From positions 1 to 45,232 of the forward strand of contig DATHGT010000216.1 of the NCBI GenBank assembly GCA_035317605.1: a DNA stretch of 45,232 bases, given 5' to 3'. The stretch comes from DATHGT01 sp035317605 (GTDB lineage Bacteria > Methylomirabilota > Methylomirabilia > Rokubacteriales > CSP1-6). A program made the position numbers and the translations under genes. The notes beneath the pieces were generated by a model. That model did no database searches and was not told the DNA's origin. It saw only the letters and a list, made by a program, of their open reading frames with translations. Shown here piece after piece: positions 16,307 through 22,930 of the stretch (the first letter of the stretch is position 1; each line of letters opens with the position of its first letter).

Positions 16307-16846
16307 ATGAGCGGAGAACGGTTGTCGGTGCAGACCGCGCGCGCGCGCGCCCTGCGCGTCCGGGCGGCCACCGCCGACGACGCGGACGCCGTCTGCCGGA
16401 TCTACAACCAGGGGATCGAGGACCGGGTGGCCACGCTCGAGACCGAGCCGAGGACGCCCGACGAGCGGCTCCAGTGGCTCACCGCGCGCGGCCCTCGCCA
16501 CCCCGTGATCATCGCGGAGGACGCGGACGGCGCCGTCCTCGGCTGGGGAAGCCTCAACGTGTTCAACCCGCGCGACGCGTACCGCTTCGTCGCCGACTTC
16601 TCGATCTACGTGGAGCGCGGGGCGCGCGGCCGCGGCGTGGGCCGCGCGATGCTCACCCGCCTGATCGAGCTGGGCCGCGAGCACGGCTACCACAAGCTCG
16701 TGCTGTCGGCCTTCCCCACCAACGCCTCCGGCATGGCGCTCTACACCCGGCTCGGCTTTCGCACGGTGGGCGTGTACAAGGAGCAGGGGCGGCTCGACGG
16801 GCGGTGGGTCGACACCATCATCATGGAGAAGCTGCTGGACGCGTGA
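16307..16846 (+). CDS. GNAT N-acetyltransferase, phosphinothricin/arsinothricin acetyltransferase-like
   Basis: This 179-residue GNAT protein begins at ATG 16307. It carries the acetyl-CoA loop RGARGRGVGRAML (about residues 104-116) and the PAT-type pieces YNQGIEDRVATLET and VYKEQGRLDGRWVDTIIMEKLL at the C-terminus. Relatives acetylate phosphinothricin, arsinothricin or methionine sulfoximine; the natural substrate is often unknown. It lies 4 nt upstream of the rmd-like gene and may drive its transcription, though its function looks unrelated to sugar metabolism. Confidence 0.88.
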   Translation: MSGERLSVQTARARALRVRAATADDADAVCRIYNQGIEDRVATLETEPRTPDERLQWLTARGPRHPVIIAEDADGAVLGWGSLNVFNPRDAYRFVADFSIYVERGARGRGVGRAMLTRLIELGREHGYHKLVLSAFPTNASGMALYTRLGFRTVGVYKEQGRLDGRWVDTIIMEKLLDA

Positions 16847-16850
16847 CGGC

Positions 16851-17807
16851 ATGCGTGTGCTGATCACCGGCATCACCGGCTTCGTGGGCAGTCACTTCGC
16901 GGACCATGCCCTGGCCCGGGGGGTGTCCGTGATCGGCTCCTATCGGTGGCGCAGCAAGACCGAGAACATCGAGCACATCCGCGACCGCATCGAGCTGATC
17001 GACTGCGACCTCCGGGACGGCAGCTCGGCCCACCACCTCATCGACACCGCGCGCCCGGACTGGATCATCCACCTGGCCGCGCAGAGCTTCGTGGGCACCT
17101 CCTGGCAGGCCCCGGCCGAGACGTTCATGGCCAACACGCTGCCCCAGGTGAACCTGCTGGAGGCCGTGCGCGCCCGCACGCCCCACGCCCGGTTCCTGGT
17201 CATCGGCTCCAGCGAGGAGTACGGCTTCGTGACCGAGGACGAGCTGCCCATCACCGAGGCCAACCCGCTCCGCCCGCTCTCGCCGTACGCGGTGAGCAAG
17301 GTCGCCCAGGACCTGATGGGCTACCAGTACTTCAAGAGCTACGGGATGCACATCGTGCGCAGCCGGGCGTTCAACCACGAAGGGCCGCGGCGGGGCGACG
17401 TCTTCGTCACCTCGAACTTCGCGCGCCAGATCGTGGAGATCGAGCGGGGCGTGCGCGAGCCGGTCATCGCCGTGGGCAGCCTCAAGAACCGGCGCGACTA
17501 CACCGACGTGCGCGACATCGTCCGCGGCTACTGGCTCCTGCTCGAGAAGGGCGAGGCCGGAGAGGTCTACAACCTCTGCTCCGGGCGCGCCTGGGTGATC
17601 CACGAGATCCTCGACTTCCTGCTCGCGGAAGCGCGGGTCCCCGGCATCACCGTTCGCGAGGAAGCCGCGCGCCTGCGTCCTTCCGACGTGCCGGTGTTGC
17701 GCGGCGACGCCACCAAGGCGCAGGCGGCGGTGGGCTGGCGGCCGGAGATCCGGTTCGAGCAGACGCTGCGGGACATCCTCGAGTACTGGCGCCAGCGCGT
17801 GCGGTGA
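16851..17807 (+). CDS. rmd: NAD(P)-dependent SDR, GDP-6-deoxy-4-keto-mannose reductase-like
   Basis: This 318-residue extended SDR has the Rossmann motif GITGFVGSH at residues 7-15 and the catalytic YxxxK (SPYAVSKVAQ) near 142-151, with Ser in VIGSSEEYG. Sequence and adjacency to gmd suggest it reduces GDP-4-keto-6-deoxymannose to GDP-D-rhamnose, as Rmd does. An epimerase or dehydratase of the same superfamily cannot be excluded. It is the first sugar-nucleotide gene of the polysaccharide locus. Start ATG 16851. Confidence 0.75.
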   Translation: MRVLITGITGFVGSHFADHALARGVSVIGSYRWRSKTENIEHIRDRIELIDCDLRDGSSAHHLIDTARPDWIIHLAAQSFVGTSWQAPAETFMANTLPQVNLLEAVRARTPHARFLVIGSSEEYGFVTEDELPITEANPLRPLSPYAVSKVAQDLMGYQYFKSYGMHIVRSRAFNHEGPRRGDVFVTSNFARQIVEIERGVREPVIAVGSLKNRRDYTDVRDIVRGYWLLLEKGEAGEVYNLCSGRAWVIHEILDFLLAEARVPGITVREEAARLRPSDVPVLRGDATKAQAAVGWRPEIRFEQTLRDILEYWRQRVR

Positions 17808-17858
17808 TGATGTATCCATCTGGAATCACGGGCGCGGCGCTCCGCGGCCAACAAGACA

Positions 17859-17888
17859 TTGCAATCGCGTCGGCAAGTAGCGTAGTCT
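17859..17888 (+). promoter_or_regulatory. Possible promoter before gmd
   Basis: TTGCAA (17859-17864), an 18-nt spacer and TAGTCT (17883-17888) lie in the 144-bp rmd-gmd gap. An imperfect terminator-like hairpin (CGGCAAG 17871-17877 with CTTGCCG 17889-17895, then TATTTT) overlaps it, so the signal could instead be a weak terminator of rmd. Confidence 0.35.
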
Positions 17889-17951
17889 CTTGCCGTATTT
17901 TCGTCGTCCCGTCACGGACGGCAGAGGGAGGGCCCGGCAGTTCGTAGGGCA

Positions 17952-18911
17952 TTGATCACCGGCATCACCGGGCAGGACGGTTCCTACCTCGCCGAGTTCT
18001 TGCTGGAGAAGGGCTACACCGTGTGCGGCATGGTGCGCCGCGCCAGCAAGGAGAACTTCGAGCGGATCGAGCACATCCGGAGCCGGCTCGACCTGCGCCA
18101 GGCCGACCTGCTCGACCAGCTCTCGCTGATCCAGCTGATCGAGGACACACGTCCGCACGAGGTGTACAACCTCGCCGCCCAGTCCTTCGTGCCCACCTCG
18201 TGGACGCAACCGGTGTTGACCGGCGAGTTCACCGCCCTCGGCGTGACCCGGCTCCTCGACGCCATCCGGCTCGTCGACCGGACCATCCGCTTCTACCAGG
18301 CCTCGTCGAGCGAGATGTTCGGCAAGGTGCGGGAGACGCCGCAGACCGAGAACACGCCCTTTCACCCGCGCAGCCCGTACGGGGTGGCCAAGGTGTACGG
18401 CCACGCCATCACCGTGAACTACCGCGAGAGTTACAACCTGTTCGCGTGCTGCGGGATCCTGTTCAACCACGAGTCGCCGCGGCGCGGCCTCGAGTTCATC
18501 ACCCGCAAGGTCACCGACGGGGTGGCGCGCATCAAGCGCGGGCTCCAGAGCGAGCTGCGGCTCGGCAACCTCGAGGCGCGGCGCGACTGGGGCTACGCCG
18601 GCGACTACGTCCAGGCCATGTGGCTCATGCTCCAGCAGGAGCAGCCGGACGATTACGTGGTGGCCACCGGCGAGACCCACTCGGTGCAGGAGCTGGTCGA
18701 GCTGGCCTTCGGATACGCGGGACTCGACTGGCGCCGGCACGTCGTCATCGACGCCAGCCTGCGGCGGCCCGCGGAGGTCGACTTCCTCCTCGGTGACGCC
18801 GCGAAGGCGCGACAGAAGCTCGGGTGGGCGCCCAAGCTGGGGTTCACCGAGCTGATCCGCTTGATGGTGGACGCGGACCTCGCGCGGTATCAGAGCGACC
18901 ACGGTCGCTAG
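17952..18911 (+). CDS. gmd: GDP-mannose 4,6-dehydratase
   Basis: This protein of about 319-323 residues opens with GITGQDGSYLAEFLLEKG, the Gmd NADP-binding signature. It also has SKENFERIEHI, the catalytic region ASSSEMFGKVRETPQTE, SPYGVAKVYGH (YxxxK) and RRDWGYAGDYVQAMW. It converts GDP-mannose to GDP-4-keto-6-deoxymannose, feeding both the rmd-like and fcl-like enzymes that flank it. The only standard start is TTG 17952. The family N-terminus (RRALITG) begins four codons earlier at GTT 17940, 7 nt after a strong AGGGAGGG. Initiation is therefore unusual whichever codon is used. Confidence 0.93.
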   Translation: MITGITGQDGSYLAEFLLEKGYTVCGMVRRASKENFERIEHIRSRLDLRQADLLDQLSLIQLIEDTRPHEVYNLAAQSFVPTSWTQPVLTGEFTALGVTRLLDAIRLVDRTIRFYQASSSEMFGKVRETPQTENTPFHPRSPYGVAKVYGHAITVNYRESYNLFACCGILFNHESPRRGLEFITRKVTDGVARIKRGLQSELRLGNLEARRDWGYAGDYVQAMWLMLQQEQPDDYVVATGETHSVQELVELAFGYAGLDWRRHVVIDASLRRPAEVDFLLGDAAKARQKLGWAPKLGFTELIRLMVDADLARYQSDHGR

Positions 18912-18918
18912 GAGCGAG

Positions 18919-19869
18919 ATGCCGGAGTTCTGGGGAGCCAAGCGCGTCGTGGTGACCGGCGGCGCCGGGTTTCTGGGCTCGTTCGTCGTGGAGGCGTTGC
19001 GCGAGCGAGGCTGCCCCGCGCCCTTCGTGCCCCGCAGCCGCGAGTACGACCTTCGCAAGGAAGCGGACATCGCGCGGATGCTGGCCGACGCGCGCCCGGA
19101 CCTCATCATCCACCTGGCCGCGGTGGTCGGCGGCATCGGGGCCAACCGCGACAACCCCGGGCGGTTCTTCTACGACAACCTCGTGATGGGTGCCCAGCTC
19201 ATCGAGTGCGCCCGTCAGGCGGGGGTCGCCAAGTTCGTGGCCGTGGGGACCGTGTGCTCCTATCCCAAGTTCGCGCCCGTCCCCTTCCGCGAAGAAGACC
19301 TCTGGAACGGCTACCCGGAGGAGACCAACGCGCCTTACGGCCTCGCCAAGAAGATGTTGCTGGTCCAGTCGCAGGCCTATCGCGAGCAGTACGGCTTCAA
19401 CTCGATCTTCCTCCTGCCCGTGAACCTCTACGGGCCCCGCGACAACTTCGATCCCAGCTCGTCGCACGTGATCCCCGCCCTGATTCGCAAGTGCGTGGAC
19501 GCGGCCAGGACGGGGGCGCCGGAGATCGTGGTGTGGGGGACGGGCCGCGCCACCCGCGAGTTCCTCTACGTGGCGGACGCCGCCGAGGCGATCGTGCTGG
19601 CCGCCGAGCGCTACGACGAGAGCGAGCCCGTCAATCTCGGCACCGGGACCGAGATCTCCATCAAGGACCTGGTGACCCTCATCGCGCGCGAGACCGGCTT
19701 CGCCGGCCGCATCACCTGGGACACGGCCAAGCCCGACGGCCAGCCCCGCCGCATGCTGGCCACCGACCGGGCCGCCAAGTACTTCGGCTTCGTGGCCAAG
19801 ACGTCCTTCGAAGAAGGGCTCCGCAAGACCGTCGACTGGTACCGCCGCGCGCGGAGCGACACGCGATAG
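18919..19869 (+). CDS. fcl: GDP-L-fucose synthase-like epimerase/reductase
   Basis: This 316-residue SDR carries GGAGFLGSFV near the N-terminus, then AAVVGGIGANRDNPGRFFYDN, a hallmark of GDP-fucose synthase, and GTVCSYP. The catalytic Tyr/Lys lie in NAPYGLAKKMLLVQ, and LLPVNLYGPRDNFDP follows. It would epimerise and reduce GDP-4-keto-6-deoxymannose to GDP-L-fucose. It starts 7 nt after the gmd stop, with GGAGCG before the ATG, so gmd-fcl is an operon. The locus could supply both GDP-D-rhamnose and GDP-L-fucose. Confidence 0.88.
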   Translation: MPEFWGAKRVVVTGGAGFLGSFVVEALRERGCPAPFVPRSREYDLRKEADIARMLADARPDLIIHLAAVVGGIGANRDNPGRFFYDNLVMGAQLIECARQAGVAKFVAVGTVCSYPKFAPVPFREEDLWNGYPEETNAPYGLAKKMLLVQSQAYREQYGFNSIFLLPVNLYGPRDNFDPSSSHVIPALIRKCVDAARTGAPEIVVWGTGRATREFLYVADAAEAIVLAAERYDESEPVNLGTGTEISIKDLVTLIARETGFAGRITWDTAKPDGQPRRMLATDRAAKYFGFVAKTSFEEGLRKTVDWYRRARSDTR

Positions 19870-19882
19870 CGGCGCCGCCCGC

Positions 19883-20002
19883 CTACGGGATGTCGTAGGT
19901 GTGCACGTAGGCCGCCCAGTTCCACTGCCCCCCGGAGCTCGAATGCACGGCCGGGCCGGCGATCCACTCGCCCGGTGCCACGGCCTGACCCCCGAAACGC
20001 AC
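19883..20002 (-). pseudogene. Possible 3' gene remnant or 39-residue ORF
   Basis: In the otherwise empty 189-bp gap between fcl and the SGNH gene, the leftward strand reads a 39-codon frame starting with GTG. It contains RFGGQAVAPGEWIAG and ends GGQWNWAAYVHTYDIP before a TAG. The residue mix (several Trp/Tyr, Gly-rich turns) looks like the end of a real exported protein rather than antisense noise. Upstream codons become Arg/Pro-rich and lose this character. It may be the eroded 3' end of a deleted gene. I do not recognise the family. Confidence 0.35.
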
Positions 20003-20058
20003 GCTCCCTCGCCGGGTCCGGCGCGCGCGGGCGAGCGGGGGGCCGCGGGGTCGGAACC

Positions 20059-21249
20059 ATGATGAACCGATGGGTTCGGGCGTACACCTTCGTCGCGGTC
20101 CAGCTCCTCAACACCCTGCTGGTCTTCGCGGCGCTCAACGTGGCCGCGGCCGTGGTTCCCCTCGTCTTCCCGGGGCCGCGACCCACGCCGCCCCCGGCGG
20201 CGCTCGAGGATCCGAGCGTCGACCGCAGCGCCTACACCGCCATGTCGCCGGCGCAGGTCCAGCGCTTCCTCGAGGAACAGAGCGGCCTGCAAGCGGCGGG
20301 GTTCCAGTACGAGCCATGGGTGCTCTTCCGCAACCCCGAATACCACGGGCAGCTTCTCAACACCGACGCCCGTGGTCTCCGGCGGACGGTGACGTCGCGC
20401 CCGGCCTGTCCGAATCCCCTGCGGATCTTCGTGTTCGGCGGCTCCACGACGTTTGGCTATGGCGTGGCCGACGAGTACACGCTGCCCAGCCGTCTGCAGG
20501 CGCACCTCGAGCGGCGGTATCCGTCGCGCTGCCTGCAGGTCTCGAACTACGGCCAGGGCTACTTCTTCTCCTCGCAGGAGCTGCTCCAGTTCGTCAATCT
20601 CCTCAAGGACGGTCAGGCGCCGGACTGGGCGGTCTTCGTCGATGGCGCGAACGATACGTACCAGATGTCCGCGCAGCGCGACGTCCCCTACTTCTCCGAC
20701 GCCGTACGCTCGCTGTGGCAGATGAGGAACCGCGGCCCGGTGTCTCCGCGTGTCGATTGGTCGTGGCTCCCCGCGGTCCAGGCGGCGACGGCCATCCGCG
20801 ATCGGTTCCTGGGACCGCCGCCACCACCCCGTCGTCGGCCCGACGACCCGGTGCCGGTTCCGGATTCCGAACGCTCCGGCCAGTATGTGGCCGCGCGCTA
20901 CCGACAGAACGTTCGCATCGCCCGTACGCTGTGTACCGAGTATCGCGTGAAGTGCCGATTCGTGTGGCAGCCCACGTTCTTCGATTACGACCGGACCCTC
21001 CACCCCGGGTCTCCCTATCGCGGGCGCGCGGTGCCGAGGTTCTGGGCCGAGGCGTACGACGGGATTCGCCAGTGGCGCGCCGACGACGTTCTCTATCTGG
21101 GAGACATGTTCCGAACGGTCCGCGAGAAAGTGTTCGTGGACAACGTTCATTACAATGAGAAGTGGACGGGGGAGATCGCCGCCCGCATCGCGGACCTGAT
21201 CGACCTCGAGCCGGGAGCCGCGGCCAGCCGTCGAGGTGTCTCCCGCTGA
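20059..21249 (+). CDS. Membrane-anchored SGNH/GDSL hydrolase-like protein
   Basis: This 396-residue protein has an N-terminal membrane anchor (residues about 9-37). The SGNH core has block I in IFVFGGSTTFGYGV (nucleophile S129), the GxND block in VDGANDTYQM, and a C-terminal catalytic DxxH as VDNVHYNEKW. A Pro-rich insert (LGPPPPPRRRPDDPVP) splits the second half. Such proteins in polysaccharide loci act as esterases or O-acetyl transferases on extracytoplasmic glycan; the active site would face the periplasm. The start ATG 20059 is chosen because the hydrophobic anchor begins at once. Confidence 0.8.
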   Translation: MMNRWVRAYTFVAVQLLNTLLVFAALNVAAAVVPLVFPGPRPTPPPAALEDPSVDRSAYTAMSPAQVQRFLEEQSGLQAAGFQYEPWVLFRNPEYHGQLLNTDARGLRRTVTSRPACPNPLRIFVFGGSTTFGYGVADEYTLPSRLQAHLERRYPSRCLQVSNYGQGYFFSSQELLQFVNLLKDGQAPDWAVFVDGANDTYQMSAQRDVPYFSDAVRSLWQMRNRGPVSPRVDWSWLPAVQAATAIRDRFLGPPPPPRRRPDDPVPVPDSERSGQYVAARYRQNVRIARTLCTEYRVKCRFVWQPTFFDYDRTLHPGSPYRGRAVPRFWAEAYDGIRQWRADDVLYLGDMFRTVREKVFVDNVHYNEKWTGEIAARIADLIDLEPGAAASRRGVSR

Positions 21250-21256
21250 TCCAGGC

Positions 21257-21274
21257 AGGCCATTCGGGCCTTTT
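21257..21274 (+). terminator. Weak hairpin followed by TTTT
   Basis: AGGCC-ATTCG-GGCCT, continuing into a T-run, lies just after the SGNH stop. The stem is only 5 bp, so termination would be partial at most. Confidence 0.3.
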
Positions 21275-21296
21275 CGCGTTGGTACGAGCCATGGTC

Positions 21297-21320
21297 TAGA
21301 ATGCCTGGAGTCGAAGGAGG
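21297..21320 (+). promoter_or_regulatory. -10 box TAGAAT and strong Shine-Dalgarno for the repeat methyltransferase
   Basis: TAGAAT at 21297-21302 could start a transcript near 21309. AAGGAGG at 21314-21320 is the best ribosome binding site in the window; it lies 16 nt before ATG 21337 and excludes the earlier ATG at 21301, which sits upstream of it. Confidence 0.45.
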
Positions 21321-21336
21321 TTGGGCTCAGACGACG

Positions 21337-22920
21337 ATGGCCACGCCGGACGGTCGCCGATGTTGGTGCGGCGAGCAGCCGCGAACACCCGTCGGTCCGC
21401 ACTACCAGCTCTGCGGGGGATGCGGCACCGCGGTCCTCGCCGATCCCCTGCCCGGCTGTCACTTCACGGTCACCGACGACCAGGGGGACTTCTACGGCCG
21501 GCGCTATTGGTTCGACTACCAGCAAGCCCGCGGCTATCCCGACCTGGCTTCCCGGTCGCGCAGCGATCTGTCGGAGCGCTGCGTGTTCTGGCTCAAGAGC
21601 GTGCTCGAGTTCGTCTCTCCGCCCGGGCGCACGCTGGAAGTCGGGTGCGGTCACGGGGCCTTCGTGCGCTTGCTCCAGGAGCTGGGATTCGAGGCCGCCG
21701 GCACCGAGCTGAGTCCGTGGGTGGTGGACTTCGCGCGCGCCACCTTCGAGGTCCCGGTTCTCCGGGGATCCCTGGAATCGCTCGCGCTCACGTCGGGCTA
21801 CCGCTCGATCCTGTCCTTCGACGTGCTCGAGCACGTCGAAGACCCCCTGGACTTCGCGCGCCGGTGCGCGGACCTGCTCGCCCCCGACGGGGTACTGCTG
21901 CTGCAGACGCCGTGGTACCGCGGCGACGGATCGCCATGGACCATGTTCCAGCCGGACGAGCACGTCTTCCTGTTCACCGAAGGCGCGATGCGACTGCTGC
22001 TCGCCCGCGCCGGCTTGCCCCACGCCGTCGTCCGGTCGAGCCTGTATCCGCACGACATGTGGGTCGCGGCCAGTCGGGAGCCGCTGCGCGCTCCGGCCTC
22101 CGAGGCGTCCGCGCCGACGCGGTGGCGGTTGCCCGCGGCCTTCCGGGCGCTCGTCGATCTCCGGGAGCTGCTGGAGAATGCCGATCGCGATCGGGCGGCT
22201 CGACTCGATCAGGTCCACGAGCTGACGCAACGCCTGCACGGGTCGGAATTCGAGGCCGAGACCCGGCTCGATCAGATCGAAGAGCTGACCAAACGGGTGC
22301 GGCACGCCGAGGCCGAGGCCGAGACCCGGCTCGGCCAGATCGACGAGTTGACCGGGCGGGTCCGCCACGCCGAGGCGGAGGCCGAGACCCGGCTCGACCA
22401 GATCGACGAGCTGACCAAACGGGTGCGCCAGGCTGAACACGAAGCCGACGCGCGACTCGCTCAAGTCGAGGAGCTGACGCGGGAGGTGCGGCGGTCGGAG
22501 GCGGACGGCGAGGCCCGGCTCGCTCAGATTCACGAGCTGACGCGCTGGGTGAAGTCGCTTCAAGCCGAGGGGGGCCAGCGGCTCGCTCAGATTCACGCGC
22601 TGACCCGGCGCGTACGCGAACTGGCGGGGCCGGAGATTCCCAAGCTGGCGAACGTCGAAGAGCTGGCGCACGGCCTGCGGGGGGCCGAGGCGGAGATGGC
22701 GGTCTGGTTCGTGCGGGTCGACGAGCTGGTGCGGGAAGCGCGGGAGGGGAACGGCGGCCATCCGGCGCGGCTCGACCGGATCGACGAGCTCGCGCGCTTC
22801 GTGCACCAGTCGCACGCCACGCACCGCGCCCTCGCCCGCCAATTCGCCGAGCTCGAGGCGCGGCTCGAACAACTGCCGGCCCGGCCGGGCCTCCATCCCG
22901 GCCCGGGAACGAAGAGCTGA
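21337..22920 (+). CDS. SAM-dependent methyltransferase with C-terminal 21-residue repeat helix (possible chain terminator/ruler)
   Basis: This protein has 527 residues. Residues 9-30 form a small zinc-ribbon-like motif (CWC ... CGGC). Residues about 80-250 are a class I methyltransferase with the SAM loop LEVGCGHGAFVRLL (100-113) and FDVLEHVEDPLDF. From residue 289 the rest is an acidic/basic helical region of units shaped RLxQIxELTxxVRxAEAEAE. The anchor Leu recurs at 290, 311, 332, 353, 374, 395, 416, 437, 458 and 479, exactly 21 apart, equal to three heptads. Units 8-10 are diverged and contain Pro/Gly. WbdD-type O-antigen terminators also join a methyltransferase to a helical ruler, but no kinase domain is seen here. 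The target is unproven. Confidence 0.85.
   Translation: MATPDGRRCWCGEQPRTPVGPHYQLCGGCGTAVLADPLPGCHFTVTDDQGDFYGRRYWFDYQQARGYPDLASRSRSDLSERCVFWLKSVLEFVSPPGRTLEVGCGHGAFVRLLQELGFEAAGTELSPWVVDFARATFEVPVLRGSLESLALTSGYRSILSFDVLEHVEDPLDFARRCADLLAPDGVLLLQTPWYRGDGSPWTMFQPDEHVFLFTEGAMRLLLARAGLPHAVVRSSLYPHDMWVAASREPLRAPASEASAPTRWRLPAAFRALVDLRELLENADRDRAARLDQVHELTQRLHGSEFEAETRLDQIEELTKRVRHAEAEAETRLGQIDELTGRVRHAEAEAETRLDQIDELTKRVRQAEHEADARLAQVEELTREVRRSEADGEARLAQIHELTRWVKSLQAEGGQRLAQIHALTRRVRELAGPEIPKLANVEELAHGLRGAEAEMAVWFVRVDELVREAREGNGGHPARLDRIDELARFVHQSHATHRALARQFAELEARLEQLPARPGLHPGPGTKS
22201..22866 (+). repeat. In-gene 63-bp tandem repeats (10-11 units)
   Basis: Each unit begins near a CGGCTC codon pair, at 22201, 22264, 22327, 22390 and every 63 bp after. 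Units 2 and 4 share a nearly identical 38-nt opening, differing at two positions, which suggests recent duplication. Later units have diverged in sequence but keep the exact spacing. Confidence 0.9.
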
Positions 22921-22930
22921 CGAGTCGCCC

